DNA of 64,000 nucleotides from an uncultured Collinsella sp. (GCA_902496275.1 CABVAC010000001.1:127949-191948), one strand, 5' to 3'. Positions 1-9,041 are shown, counted from the stretch's first letter. The notes: generated by a model from the sequence alone, not told the origin. A program made the numbers and translations.

Positions 1-2
1 TG

Positions 3-665
3 GGCCCCAATCCCCTCAAGCTCTGCGAAGAGCTGCTTCGCGATGTGCATATCCCCTGCGGCGTCCGCATCTGCGACCTTGGATCGGGCACCGGTATCAC
101 CAGCGCCCTACTCGCCCGCGAATACGGGTTTGACACCTACGCTGTCGATCTGTGGAGCGACCCCGTCGAAAACCGTGCGTTCTTCGATTCGCTCGGTATC
201 TCGCGCGACACGATTCACCCTGTTAAGGCAGACGCCTCGCAGGGGCTGCCGTTTGAGCACGACTATTTTGATGCGGTCGTAAGTATCGACTCTTACAACT
301 ACTACGGCCGTGACCCACACTATCTGGGTGAGCGCCTACTCCCCTACGTAAAGCAAGGCGGGATGCTCTACTTAAGCATCCCCGGCATGGTTTACGACTG
401 CCACGACAACCTGCCCGTTTGCCTGCTCAAATCCTGGACACCCGAGCAGCTCGACTATATGCACGACATAGCCTGGTGGCGCGCCATGATCGAGCCGACC
501 CCCGGCGTCGAGATTGTCTCGATGCAGCCTATGCTCTGCACGGATGAAGCATGGAAAGACTGGCTCGCCTGCGACAACGAGTACGCAGCAGGCGACCGCG
601 CTGCCGTTGAAGCCGGCGCACTCGAATACCTCAACACCATCGCCATTGTGCTGAGGAAGCTCTAA
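3..665 (+). CDS. SAM-dependent methyltransferase, 5' end cut by window
   Basis: Class I S-adenosylmethionine-dependent methyltransferase. The glycine-rich SAM motif DLGSGTG is visible near the start, followed by a D-containing strand (YAVDLWSD) and the motif IV region DAVVSIDSYNYYG. A GTG at 45 could serve as a start, but the reading frame stays open to the window edge and the upstream residues (GPNPLKLCEELL) look like the usual helix before motif I, so the true start probably lies outside the window. The substrate cannot be told from sequence. The gene ends just before the convergent ClC gene. Confidence 0.8.
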   Translation, partial: GPNPLKLCEELLRDVHIPCGVRICDLGSGTGITSALLAREYGFDTYAVDLWSDPVENRAFFDSLGISRDTIHPVKADASQGLPFEHDYFDAVVSIDSYNYYGRDPHYLGERLLPYVKQGGMLYLSIPGMVYDCHDNLPVCLLKSWTPEQLDYMHDIAWWRAMIEPTPGVEIVSMQPMLCTDEAWKDWLACDNEYAAGDRAAVEAGALEYLNTIAIVLRKL

Positions 666-748
666 ACATTAGCCGCGCGAGGCCGTAAACAAATGGCCTC
701 GCGCGGCTTCTTCAAAACGAGTTCTGAACAAACGCAAAGCGCAATATG

Positions 749-2053
749 CTACTTGCGCAGCGGCTTGGGCAGCGGAATGCCGGCGGCAATGGCTGCGGCG
801 ATGATCATGCAGACGATGCCCTTGAGCGGGAAGCACATGAGCAGCAGGCCCACGACCATAACGGGTTGGCGCATGACGGCGCCCATCGTCGAGGCCGTGC
901 AGACGGCAACGCAAAAGACCGGATCGGCGCCGGTGAGAATGGCAAGGCCATAGCCCAGGCTTACGCCCGAGAAGATAACCGGGAAGAAGTGACCGCCACG
1001 CCAGCCCATATTGATGAGGGCGGGGGTCAGCATAGCCTTGACAAGACCGGTCGCGATAAGCACGCCGGCGGGAATGGTCAGATAGGTTTCCATGAGCACG
1101 TCGGCTTGCGTCTCGCCGGCAAACATGGTGTAGGGCAGGAGCGTGCCACAGATGGCGAGCGCCAGACCGGCTAACATGGCCTTGACGACAGGACGCTCCC
1201 CTATTGCATGGGACAGCGCCTCGCTTGCATGCTCGGAGACAAAGTACAGCCAACCGCAAACGGTGCCGAGCAACGCCAGCGGAATGAGCCAGGCAAGCTC
1301 CAGGTTGCCCACCTCGGCGGACTCGAACCTGGGCATGCCCATGCCGCCGCCCACGAGCTGGCCAAGCAACAGGTAAGTGCCCAGACCGCCGGCAATCGCA
1401 ATGCCATAGACCACGGTCTTTTGCGCCTTGGGCAGCTTGATGGTGATCTCGTCGGACGCGGACTCATCGTCGGCATCTTCGCCCTGGCCGTCGGCGCTAC
1501 CGGCGAGCGGCGCCACAAAGCCAAAGACAGGCGCGGTAAAGAGCGCCGTCAGGGCAGCCTGGGTACCTAGCAGCGTGAGCTCCCTAAACTCGGCGCCAAA
1601 GCGACGCATGCGGTCGCCGACCCAGCTGCACAGGCCCGCGATAACGCCGGTCAGGCCGGCCTCCGGTCCAATACTTCCGCCAAACAGCAGCGGCAGCAAT
1701 GCCGCAAGCGAAAGCTTGCCCAGATTGTCGTACGGGTAGCGCCCATCTTGCTTGACCTTAGCCATCACCTGATTGAGGTTATCGGTCTTGGTGTCTGTCA
1801 TCTTTTCGTACAGACCGATTAACAGGCCGCCCAGCAGGCAGACAAAAAACGGGTACGGCAGAAAGCCAAACGGGCCGCTGGCGAGCTCGGGCGAAGCGAC
1901 GCCCAGTGCGTGCGGAATCTCGGTCCATAGATAGTCGATGCCGTGCTCCATCACAAAAAAGAACAGCCAGACCGCGGCACCTGCGAACGCACCGGTCACG
2001 GCAACGCTAACTAAAAACAGCGCGCGGTTTGTAGGTTTAGCGAGCTTATCCAT
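749..2053 (-). CDS. ClC-family chloride channel/transporter
   Basis: Integral membrane protein of the voltage-gated ClC family, 434 residues. It contains the family signature around residues 125-132 (SIGPEAG, matching the GxxGPEx filter motif) and many hydrophobic helices across its length. Such proteins move Cl- or exchange Cl-/H+ (or F-) across the cytoplasmic membrane. The start ATG at 2053 has a strong GGGAGGA site. An acidic, low-hydrophobicity loop rich in D and E lies near residues 185-205, which is not a core ClC feature. No CBS domain is present. Transport mode (channel or antiporter) cannot be decided here. Confidence 0.9.
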   Translation of the reverse strand: MDKLAKPTNRALFLVSVAVTGAFAGAAVWLFFFVMEHGIDYLWTEIPHALGVASPELASGPFGFLPYPFFVCLLGGLLIGLYEKMTDTKTDNLNQVMAKVKQDGRYPYDNLGKLSLAALLPLLFGGSIGPEAGLTGVIAGLCSWVGDRMRRFGAEFRELTLLGTQAALTALFTAPVFGFVAPLAGSADGQGEDADDESASDEITIKLPKAQKTVVYGIAIAGGLGTYLLLGQLVGGGMGMPRFESAEVGNLELAWLIPLALLGTVCGWLYFVSEHASEALSHAIGERPVVKAMLAGLALAICGTLLPYTMFAGETQADVLMETYLTIPAGVLIATGLVKAMLTPALINMGWRGGHFFPVIFSGVSLGYGLAILTGADPVFCVAVCTASTMGAVMRQPVMVVGLLLMCFPLKGIVCMIIAAAIAAGIPLPKPLRK

Positions 2054-2178
2054 CGGGTCCTCCCGCGGTCAAAGTCGACATAGATACGTTTTATTGTAGA
2101 GCGAGTGTGGCCCAGACAAGCCAACCGTCTGCGCTGCAAACGGAGCCACCGGGGGCCACAGCGGGACAGGCTCAAGGC

Positions 2179-2712
2179 TTATCCGTTGATAATTGATGCG
2201 ATTTCGTACAGATCCTCGGCAAAGTAAATGCCTTGCTGGCGCCGTGGGCTTGATAAACCCTTATCAATCATGTGTCCGAGCAGCGCCTTGAGGTCGTTGT
2301 AGTAACCGTCCAGGTTATACAGGATGCACGGAGCACTCAGGTGCCCCAACGACACCGCGGACATAACCTCGGCAATCTCCTCGAGCGTGCCCGTCCCACC
2401 GGGAAAGGCAATGAACGCATCGCCGAGCTCGATCATCTTTGCCTTACGCTCCGCCATATCGCTCGTCACGATGAGGTCGTCGATACCGTCATGTTGAAAC
2501 TCGGCCTCGATAAAAAAGCTCGGCTCCACACCCGTCACGTGCCCGCCGGCATTAAGCACGCTATCGGCGAGCGCGCCCATCAGGCCCGATTTGGATCCGC
2601 CGTACACGAGCGCGTGCCCGTTGGCGCCAATCCAGTTGCCCAGCTCCTGCACCGCAGGCAGAAACGCCGGGTCATTGCCGATACTGGCACCCAGATACAC
2701 GGTGATATTCAA
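2179..2712 (-). CDS. LOG-family (TIGR00730) Rossmann-fold protein
   Basis: A 177-residue protein with the PGGTGTLEE motif (family PGGxGTxxE) near residues 104-112, typical of LOG family nucleoside-5'-monophosphate phosphoribohydrolases, often annotated as lysine decarboxylase-like. Members cleave the ribose-base bond of cytokinin-type or other nucleotide monophosphates. The start is TTG at 2712, supported by a GGGGG-rich ribosome site about 7 bases upstream and by the conserved N-terminal MNITVYLGAS. The physiological substrate in this organism is unknown. Confidence 0.85.
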   Translation of the reverse strand: MNITVYLGASIGNDPAFLPAVQELGNWIGANGHALVYGGSKSGLMGALADSVLNAGGHVTGVEPSFFIEAEFQHDGIDDLIVTSDMAERKAKMIELGDAFIAFPGGTGTLEEIAEVMSAVSLGHLSAPCILYNLDGYYNDLKALLGHMIDKGLSSPRRQQGIYFAEDLYEIASIING

Positions 2713-2748
2713 ATTCAGTCCCCCTCATCGTGACGCGCGGCGCCCGTT

Positions 2749-3174
2749 TTAGCGCTGGCGCCGGCGATATTCACGCACGCGGCGCGACAGATCGGCGAGC
2801 TCGTCACGATCGAGCTCTTCCAAATGCTCAAGATCATCCATAAAGCGCGCCATAGTGTCCTTTTGATGCATCTTGATGAGCATATTGCAGTAGCTCACCG
2901 CCACGCCCGTGAGCATGGCAATGTAAAAAATGCTGATAACGCTCAGGACGACCGTGATGACACGGGCGACCGGCGTTTCGGCCGGAATGTCGCCAAAGCC
3001 GATCGTCGATACGGTCTCAAAGCTAAACCAAAGGCCATCGCCAAACGTAAGAGTTGTTGGCTCAGAGAGCCAAACAGCCATTGAACACAGAAGATAAAAG
3101 ACGAGAAAAAGGCCCGTGATGCGCACGAAACCGGCTTGACGCAACACATCGGCCAGCGTCCTCAGCTTTTTCAT
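2749..3174 (-). CDS. Two-TM potassium channel-like protein
   Basis: A 141-residue protein with two transmembrane helices flanking a pore loop that carries the selectivity filter TIGFGD, as in ion channel 2 (Pfam Ion_trans_2) K+ channels. The C-terminus is a charged helix (HLEELDRDELADLSRR). No RCK regulatory domain follows. The ATG at 3174 is preferred over an upstream start at 3204 because an AAAGGGGGG site lies 6-8 bases before it. It sits head-to-tail with the LOG-family gene. Confidence 0.85.
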   Translation of the reverse strand: MKKLRTLADVLRQAGFVRITGLFLVFYLLCSMAVWLSEPTTLTFGDGLWFSFETVSTIGFGDIPAETPVARVITVVLSVISIFYIAMLTGVAVSYCNMLIKMHQKDTMARFMDDLEHLEELDRDELADLSRRVREYRRRQR

Positions 3175-3432
3175 CGAGACCCCCCTTTTTTTCAGGACAA
3201 GCAATCGCTTTTGGTCGGTATTGTCCCACGCCTCCCCCGCAAACGGAACCAGCCATCGAGAATGCCCCTAGACGACGAGTTGTGAGGGACAATCCTTCCA
3301 CAACAAAAAAGTGCGTTTCAATCTGCGACAAATAGGATGTTCCCGTCGGCCTCGCAGCCTGAACTAGTATCTTGATATAGACATACCACCCACCGCCGTG
3401 CACGCAGCACGCGGAAAGAAAGGAAACCCACG

Positions 3433-3912
3433 ATGTTTAGACCTCTTCGTAGAAAGAAGCGTGCTATCACCGATCAAGAGGCACGAGAGCTGCTTGTTAA
3501 TTGCAAACGCGGCATTTTTGCCGTCAACGGAGACGACGGCTATCCTTACGCCATTCCCGTTAACTACTACTTTGACCCCGAGCACGACAAAATTTACTTT
3601 CATGGAGCCAAGGCGGGGCATAAGGTCGATGCACTCAAACGCAGCGACAAAGTCTGCTTTACCGTCTATGGCAACGATTGGTACAAAGACGACGACTGGG
3701 CACCCTATGTTCAGAGCACTGTGGTTTTTGGCCGTTGCCGCCTCGTGAACGATGACCCGGCGTTTGTCGAAGACAAAGTCCGACAGTTTGCCCTCAAGTA
3801 CTATCCTTCTGCCGAAGAGGTCGAAGAGGAGATCAAGCAAAGTATCAGGGGCGTCCAGCTGTATGAAATTACGGTTGAACACCTTTGCGGCAAGCAAATT
3901 CAAGAAAAGTAG
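3433..3912 (+). CDS. Pyridoxamine 5'-phosphate oxidase-like (NimA-type) flavoprotein
   Basis: A 159-residue protein of the PNPOx-like split barrel, similar to NimA-type 5-nitroimidazole reductases: it opens with DQEARELL, followed by the barrel strands YAIPVNYYF, KIYFHGAKAGHK and the Y/W-rich segment. Members bind FMN and act as general reductases or detoxifiers. The start ATG at 3433 follows AAAGGAAA. It stands alone and is transcribed away from the K+ channel gene. A role in nitroaromatic resistance would be family inference only. Confidence 0.85.
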   Translation: MFRPLRRKKRAITDQEARELLVNCKRGIFAVNGDDGYPYAIPVNYYFDPEHDKIYFHGAKAGHKVDALKRSDKVCFTVYGNDWYKDDDWAPYVQSTVVFGRCRLVNDDPAFVEDKVRQFALKYYPSAEEVEEEIKQSIRGVQLYEITVEHLCGKQIQEK

Positions 3913-4008
3913 CAGACGTGGAAAACGCGCTCGCAACCCTCTGCGCTCTATGCGGCCACGCACATTGACGACACGGGCGCAAGCCGCAGTACCCGAATCG
4001 TGCGACCC

Positions 4009-5220
4009 CTATACCCCAAAAACGTAGCGGTCTAGGCGGTCGCACGCTTCCCTTACGCGCGAAAGCGGCAGCGCCAGATTCACGCGAATGTGGCAGGGGC
4101 CATGGAACGGGCGGCCGTCCTGGTAGCCAACGCCCACGCGGGCGCCCTCGTCGAGAAGCCACTGAATATCGCGGCCATGCTCGCGGCACCACTCGGTGCA
4201 GTCCAGAAACACCATGTAGGTGCCCTGCGGACGCGAATAGGACACGCCCTCAAAATGCTCGTCCACGTAATTGCAGAAGTACTCGATATTGCCGGCAAGC
4301 ACCTGGTTAAGCTCGTCCACCCACTCGTAGCCCTGCGGCCGGTAGGCGCCGATAAGCGCATACATGGAGAGGACATTCATCTCGTTGTAGTGAGTCTTGT
4401 TGGACACGGCGCACACGCGGTCGCGCAGCGTCTCGTTATAGATGATGTGATAGCTGCCGACCAGGCCCGCCAGGTTAAACGTCTTGCTCGGCGCATAGAG
4501 AGCAACCGTGCGCATGCGGGCATCCTCGCTCACCGACTGTGTCGGGATATGTTTATGCCCCGGCAGGATGATATCGGACCAAATCTCGTCCGATATCACC
4601 ACGCAATCGTGCCGGCGATAGATATCCATGGCGCGCTCGATCTCGTCACACTCCCACGCGCGGCCGCAGGGATTGTGCGGCGAGCAGAACACCGTGGCAT
4701 GAATGTGGTTTTGGGCGAGTTTGCGCTCCATGTCCTCAAAGTCCATGCGCCACACGCTCTGGTCGTCGAGCTGAAGCGGGCTGTGGACAATGCGATAGCC
4801 CGCGGCCTCGATGGACTTGGTGAAGCCGATGTAGGTGGGGCTGTGGACCAACACCGCATCGCCCGGCTGGGCATACGCGCGCAGCGTCGACACGACACCG
4901 CCCAGCACGCCGTTTTCGTAACCGATATGCTCAGGCGCCAGGCCCTCGACGCCATTACGGCGGCTCTGCCATTCGATGATGCGGTCGAAGTACTCGGAAC
5001 GCGGATTGAAGTAACCAAACATGGGGTGCTGGGCGCGCTGAATGATGTGCTCCTGGACCGTGGGCACCGTGGCGAAGTTCATGTCCGCCACCCACATGGG
5101 AATGCGGTCGAAGCCCTTGTCGGGTGCGTTCGGAGCCATACCGGGGATCTCGCCCCAAGAGTCAACGGCGATGGAGTCCATGCCGTGGCGGTCGATGATT
5201 GAAGTGAAGTCGTATTTCAT
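4009..5220 (-). CDS. MalY/PatB-type PLP aminotransferase (cystathionine beta-lyase)
   Basis: Fold-type I PLP enzyme, 403 residues, with the Schiff-base lysine at K246 in SKTFNLAGL and the substrate/PLP segment CSPHNPCGRAW at about 179-189. The N-terminal MWVADMNF segment is characteristic of the MalY/PatB C-S lyase branch, which cleaves cystathionine or cysteine to homocysteine or pyruvate, ammonia and sulfide. ATG at 5220 is preceded by GGGGGCT. A pure aminotransferase function is possible, but the PatB-type motifs favour the lyase. Confidence 0.88.
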   Translation of the reverse strand: MKYDFTSIIDRHGMDSIAVDSWGEIPGMAPNAPDKGFDRIPMWVADMNFATVPTVQEHIIQRAQHPMFGYFNPRSEYFDRIIEWQSRRNGVEGLAPEHIGYENGVLGGVVSTLRAYAQPGDAVLVHSPTYIGFTKSIEAAGYRIVHSPLQLDDQSVWRMDFEDMERKLAQNHIHATVFCSPHNPCGRAWECDEIERAMDIYRRHDCVVISDEIWSDIILPGHKHIPTQSVSEDARMRTVALYAPSKTFNLAGLVGSYHIIYNETLRDRVCAVSNKTHYNEMNVLSMYALIGAYRPQGYEWVDELNQVLAGNIEYFCNYVDEHFEGVSYSRPQGTYMVFLDCTEWCREHGRDIQWLLDEGARVGVGYQDGRPFHGPCHIRVNLALPLSRVREACDRLDRYVFGV

Positions 5221-5332
5221 GCTGAGCCCCCGTGCAGAGCGGAATGATTCGGTAGGCGTTATTGTCCACCAGCGTAGGCGATTTTGGGATGGGGTTTGGC
5301 GCTTAATTTGACGGGTGCTGACGAATGGCTGG

Positions 5333-6070
5333 CTAGTCTCGCGCGTCGTTGATGGCGGTTACCGTCAACCTGGCCCCGTCGACCGTAAACGATATGTCGA
5401 GTCCGGCGTAAGCCAAGTGGTAAACGCGGTTTGGCTCGTGCTTGCTGCCCGCGCGGCGCGGATCTTGGCGAAGAACCTCGACCAGGCCGGGGAGCTTTGC
5501 GGGCGGGACCATGTCTTGAAGCGCTTGCGGGAACTCAACATCGAGCTCTTGCCACGGAGCACCCTCAATCCAGCCGCCGGTCGCATCCGGGTGGCAGTCC
5601 GCAAACGGGATGTAGGGCTTAATGTCGTAGATGGGCGTGCCGTCACGCAGGTCGGCCCCCAACACATGGATGATGGGGCCGTCGTCGGTGCGCTCAACGC
5701 GGCTGAGCTTGACGCAGGTAAGACCGATGGGATTGGGGCGAAACGGGCTGCGTGTGGCATACACGCCCACGCGCTCGGCTCCGCCCAGACGCGGCGGGCG
5801 CACAGTCTTCGACCACTTGACGTTGGTGCCGGACCTGTCCTGCATCTTGGCATCGGCAGCTATATCCTTAGCCGTGCCGCCGGGCGTTCCGTTTTCGAAG
5901 CGCCACAGCAGCCATAGGTGAGAGAAGGAGTCCAGACCCTCAACTGCTGCGTTGGAGGCAAATTCCGGCTCAAAGACGATGCGTCCCTGCAGGTGGGGCG
6001 CCAAAAAGCTGTTACGCGGAATGCCGAACTTCTGCGGCAGGTCGGTATGTATGTGTGCGATAGGTTCCAT
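5333..6070 (-). CDS. TrmO/TsaA-like tRNA methyltransferase
   Basis: A 245-residue protein of the TsaA/VirR (UPF0066) family. Visible motifs are GIPRNSF near residue 17, SHLWLLWRF, the SPFRPNPIGL signature and the downstream GADLRDGTPIYDIKPYIP. Characterised TrmO N6-methylates threonylcarbamoyladenosine at position 37 of tRNA using SAM. The frame stays open far upstream, but that part antisense-overlaps the XRE gene, so the start is placed at ATG 6070 (an alternative ATG lies at 6079). Neither start has a strong ribosome site. Confidence 0.85.
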   Translation of the reverse strand: MEPIAHIHTDLPQKFGIPRNSFLAPHLQGRIVFEPEFASNAAVEGLDSFSHLWLLWRFENGTPGGTAKDIAADAKMQDRSGTNVKWSKTVRPPRLGGAERVGVYATRSPFRPNPIGLTCVKLSRVERTDDGPIIHVLGADLRDGTPIYDIKPYIPFADCHPDATGGWIEGAPWQELDVEFPQALQDMVPPAKLPGLVEVLRQDPRRAGSKHEPNRVYHLAYAGLDISFTVDGARLTVTAINDARD

Positions 6071-6211
6071 GCCGGTCATTGTACGGCATGGAGGTGTGGG
6101 GTGCAGCGCGCAATTCTTCGCCGCGGTCTCCCGTCGTGCAACCAACGGTTGCTTGGAAGGAAGCTGGCCGCCGCGTATGCTTAAGCCATCAACCAGCAGA
6201 AAGGAGTCGCT

Positions 6212-7039
6212 ATGGCCTTTGCAGAAAAGCTCATTGCCATTCGCCGCGCCCATCACCTTACCCAAGAGCAGCTCGCCGCCAAGCTCTTCGTCACACGCCA
6301 AGCCGTCAGCCGTTGGGAACGCGGCGAAGTCACCCCGGGCATCGACATGATGAAGCTCATTGCCGCCGTAACCGGAGAACCGCTGTCCCACCTGCTCGAA
6401 ATGCCCGAGCACTATTGCCAGAGCTGCGGCATGATACTCACACCCGACGACTGCGGCACCGATGCTGTGGGCGCCACGACCGACCATTACTGCAAGTGGT
6501 GCTACGACCACGGCAAGTACACCTACGACACCACCATGGAGGCGATGATCGAGGATTGTGCCCCGCGGCTGGCGCAAAACACCGGCATGTCGCTCGACGA
6601 AGCCGTCTCGCTCATGGGCGCCGTCCTGCCGCAACTGGAGCGCTGGCGCTCCGTGCAGGAAAACGAGGAGCGCTACGGCGCCGAGGCGCGGGCGCGCTAT
6701 GGCGACGAGGCGATCGACGCAGCAAACGAAGCACTGCTGGACATGGACCCCGAGACATGGAACGACATGAAGGAACTTGAACGCGCTATTCTGGGCCAGC
6801 TTTCGATTGCCATGGGCGACGGCGATGCGGATGGAAGCGAGGCCCGCAAACTTGTCGCGATGCACCGTCGATGGATTGGCCTTAACTGGGGGCACAAGCC
6901 CCAAGACGAAGCATACCTGGGCCTCGCCCACGGCTATCTTGCTGACCAGCGCTTTATCGACTACTACGACAAGCCCTGCGGCACCGGAGCCACGGCGTTT
7001 CTGGTACAGGCCATCGAGTCATCGTCAGCTCATGCATAG
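6212..7039 (+). CDS. XRE regulator with zinc ribbon and TipAS-like drug-binding domain
   Basis: A 275-residue multidomain regulator. Residues 1-60 form a HipB/XRE helix-turn-helix (QEQLAAKLFVTRQAVSRWE). Residues 68-100 carry a CX2C...CX2C zinc ribbon (CQSCGM ... CKWCYD). Residues 100-275 match the TipAS antibiotic-recognition fold of TipA: a long helical part ending in HRRWIGLNWG, GLAHGYLADQRFIDYYD and a C-terminal helix. TipAS domains bind thiopeptides and other drugs in MerR-type TipA, so an XRE-linked version suggests a drug-sensing repressor. A glutaredoxin gene follows closely. The target is unknown. Confidence 0.85.
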   Translation: MAFAEKLIAIRRAHHLTQEQLAAKLFVTRQAVSRWERGEVTPGIDMMKLIAAVTGEPLSHLLEMPEHYCQSCGMILTPDDCGTDAVGATTDHYCKWCYDHGKYTYDTTMEAMIEDCAPRLAQNTGMSLDEAVSLMGAVLPQLERWRSVQENEERYGAEARARYGDEAIDAANEALLDMDPETWNDMKELERAILGQLSIAMGDGDADGSEARKLVAMHRRWIGLNWGHKPQDEAYLGLAHGYLADQRFIDYYDKPCGTGATAFLVQAIESSSAHA

Positions 7040-7090
7040 ACCGCGGCGGCTTTGGGTATTTCAATCAAAACCTCAACCGATTGGAGACCT

Positions 7091-7336
7091 ATGGCTACTA
7101 ATCATGAGCTCACGCTGTACGTTATGACCGGCTGCCCGTATTGCATGAAGGTCAGGCGTTTCCTTGCCGATAACGGTGTGACCATCCCTGAGCGCAACAT
7201 CTCGACCGACCCCGATGCCGAGCAGACGCTCATCGCCGTCGGCGGAAAACGCCAGGTTCCCTGTCTGTTCATCGACGGCAAACCACTCTACGAATCGAGC
7301 GACATCATCGCATGGGTACAGGAGAACCTGCTCTAG
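7091..7336 (+). CDS. Glutaredoxin-like protein
   Basis: An 81-residue glutaredoxin/thioredoxin-fold protein with the redox motif CPYC at about residues 13-16 (MTGCPYCMKVRRFL), the cis-Pro segment RQVPCLFIDG and the C-terminal helix SSDIIAWVQENL. It would act as a cytoplasmic thiol-disulfide reductase. The start at 7091 (MATNHELT) has a TTGGAGA site 4-5 bases upstream; the frame extends further upstream without a ribosome site. It is 51 bp after the XRE-TipAS gene and may be co-transcribed. Confidence 0.9.
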   Translation: MATNHELTLYVMTGCPYCMKVRRFLADNGVTIPERNISTDPDAEQTLIAVGGKRQVPCLFIDGKPLYESSDIIAWVQENLL

Positions 7337-7347
7337 CGTGCGAGTAC

Positions 7348-7397
7348 TCATTGGGGACGTTCTTAAATGACTAGCCGTTAAAGAACGTCCCCAATGA
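7348..7397. repeat. REPIN-like palindrome, copy 1
   Basis: Perfect 17-bp inverted arms (TCATTGGGGACGTTCTT at 7348-7364 and its complement at 7381-7397) around a 16-base loop, followed by CTAGCTAGCCGT. The same element recurs at 9674-9723, and a half copy starts at 7416. Shape and sequence match REP/REPIN elements mobilised by RAYT transposases; no such transposase is in the window. Confidence 0.85.
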
Positions 7398-7468
7398 CTA
7401 GCTAGCCGTAGGTACTCATTGGGGACGCACTTAAATGAGTGGGTAGGGATTCGGTTTCTCAAATTTAT

Positions 7469-7498
7469 AGAACATATGTTTGCTCTCTGTGTTATACT
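7469..7498 (+). promoter_or_regulatory. Promoter with LexA-like operator
   Basis: AGAACATATGTTTG at 7469-7482 fits the Gram-positive LexA box CGAACRNRYGTTYG in 13 of 14 positions. It covers the place of the -35 element for TATACT (7493-7498), which is an extended -10 (TGTTATACT). This would put the downstream gene at 7698 under SOS control. Basis is pattern matching only. Confidence 0.5.
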
Positions 7499-7697
7499 CA
7501 TCCCAAGGCATGAGACTGGTCGAGAGCTCCTGCGGAGGTCCCCAATGACACGCTGGAGCGAGCTCGGTAAGTAAGATCGGTGGTTACCGCACTCGCCCAT
7601 CTCAGACAGGCTGCGCTCCTGTTCGCCGTCGCCATCAAAGAACGGCACTCACAATCAGACTGTTTCTTTTCCGTGAGTCACACAGGAGCGCATCGCT

Positions 7698-8984
7698 ATG
7701 GCAAAAAAGATACCAACCCTTTCACCCGACATTATTTCAAACACCTGCTCGGATATCAGTAGGATTGTCGAGGCCAAACACATCGGCCAGAAAGGCACCG
7801 ACCATGAGGCCTCTTCGGAAGGGGCTCTGCTCATCGGGCGCCGTCTCGAGCAAGAGATTGCCGGATACCCCATTTCCAATCTAAATGGCCTACTCTCGCC
7901 CATCGCTTGCCACCTCAAGCAGCACTTTAGCCCAAGCCTGGGCCCGACCTATCTCAAGCGTTGCATAAAGCTCGCACGAACTGTTCCGGAAGACATGAGT
8001 TTTCGACCGGAGCTTGATCTAGAACACTATCAGTCGCTCGCTCGCATCGCCGACAAAGATCTGCGCTTGGATCTGATGAACGTTGCCGCTGATAACCGTT
8101 GGAGCGCATCGCGCATCGATCGTCATGCCCGCTATCGAAGTCCGCAGGACGTTTTGGATGCTTGGGAGCGCCGTGCGCTTGAATCAAATCAAGAAGTACG
8201 GCGCTTCGCCCGCGCCTACACAGATGCCTGTGGAATCATTTCACTCGATGAACTTATTGAGCTCTACAACTCCTGTGCCCCCAATCCAGTCTCGAGATTT
8301 GAGATAAATGAAACTATTTGGCAAATCAGGAACGAATCGGGGCAAATCGACAATCCCTGCGTCATATCCAGAGATGGAAAACTCTATCTCATAGCGCCTG
8401 AGCTCGATGACGCTGTCGATGAAGCCCCTTATTACTACGATGACTACGGATACTCCTATCGAAAATATGAACGACGCAGCGAATACACCGGTGAGATGCG
8501 CGCGCTGCGCGAACGGCGCGTTGGCATCAGAGTGGCAGCCATCTTCGCCGGTCACGAACGTCTCCCAATCAAAAGGCTCAGTTATGACGAAGTCATCTGC
8601 GGGCATATAAAGTGCAGTCGATCTGTCGAACGACTCAAGCAGTACGTCCTGAGAGACCCTGAGATTAAGGCATCCGATCTCCATGCAAGAGAAGATGAGT
8701 TCGATTTCATCATGACAAAGCTTTTGCGTTCCGTTGGACTCAACGGTATGCCGACAGCACAGCAAATTGCCGAAGACGCAGCTTTCTTATTGATTGTCGT
8801 ACGGCCCGAGTTTTACGAACGCAAGAAAACAGCCGAAGTCTCCAAGCTCCTCTCGATAATCTATGAAAACGCTCCCCTCTGGGAGTTCAACGGACGTTCA
8901 CATACCGAACTAAAAAGCGAAGGAGTAGTGGAGCCTCCGATGTCGGCTTTACATCGAAAAGTCCAATCAAAACAAGTCGCTTAA
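7698..8984 (+). CDS. Accessory protein, DUF1016-N-like N-terminus, function unknown
   Basis: A 428-residue protein not securely recognised. Residues about 40-110 (LIGRRLEQEI, LSPIACHLKQHFSPSLGPTYLKRCIKLA) resemble the N-terminal domain of DUF1016/YhcG-type nucleases, but the nuclease part is not evident. The middle contains FARAYTDACGIISLDELIELY and a DGKLYLIAPELDD segment, a pattern seen in repeat-bearing hypothetical proteins of Coriobacteriia. ATG at 7698 has CAGGAG upstream. Base composition is lower in GC than the flanks. It lies inside a cassette bounded by identical palindromic repeats and behind a LexA-like box, so it is probably a mobile or stress-induced accessory gene. Confidence 0.6.
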   Translation: MAKKIPTLSPDIISNTCSDISRIVEAKHIGQKGTDHEASSEGALLIGRRLEQEIAGYPISNLNGLLSPIACHLKQHFSPSLGPTYLKRCIKLARTVPEDMSFRPELDLEHYQSLARIADKDLRLDLMNVAADNRWSASRIDRHARYRSPQDVLDAWERRALESNQEVRRFARAYTDACGIISLDELIELYNSCAPNPVSRFEINETIWQIRNESGQIDNPCVISRDGKLYLIAPELDDAVDEAPYYYDDYGYSYRKYERRSEYTGEMRALRERRVGIRVAAIFAGHERLPIKRLSYDEVICGHIKCSRSVERLKQYVLRDPEIKASDLHAREDEFDFIMTKLLRSVGLNGMPTAQQIAEDAAFLLIVVRPEFYERKKTAEVSKLLSIIYENAPLWEFNGRSHTELKSEGVVEPPMSALHRKVQSKQVA

Positions 8985-8997
8985 GCCTATTAACTGC

Positions 8998-9027
8998 TTG
9001 CATTTTTGTTTACAAAACTGTATACAA
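8998..9027 (+). promoter_or_regulatory. Promoter and operator of the toxin-antitoxin-like pair
   Basis: -35 TTGCAT (8998-9003), 17-bp spacer, -10 TATACA (9021-9026). An inverted repeat TTGTTTACA (9006-9014) / TGTATACAA (9019-9027) with a 4-base centre and 8 of 9 matching pairs covers the spacer and -10. This is the arrangement expected of an autoregulating antitoxin operator. The predicted transcript start is only about 8 bases before the ATG at 9042. Confidence 0.6.
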
Positions 9028-9041
9028 AAAGAGAGGCCCTT

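Larger units (their letters stand above)
7337..7697 (+). other. Gene-free stretch: REP-like palindromes, LexA-like box and long leader
   Basis: No gene is seen. The segment starts with the palindromic repeat at 7348-7397 and a third half-element at 7416-7441. A LexA-like box (7469-7482) and an extended -10 (7493-7498) follow, then about 190 bases of leader before the 7698 gene. The leader contains several short self-complementary strings (two GAGCTC sites) and another REP-like scrap (GGTCCCCAATGACA at 7538-7551), but I recognise no known riboswitch or RNA. Confidence 0.5.

Noticed and set aside
6071..6931. Upstream extension of the TrmO-like gene to 532 codons
   Set aside because: The extension is antisense to the XRE-TipAS gene and TrmO homology starts near 6070.
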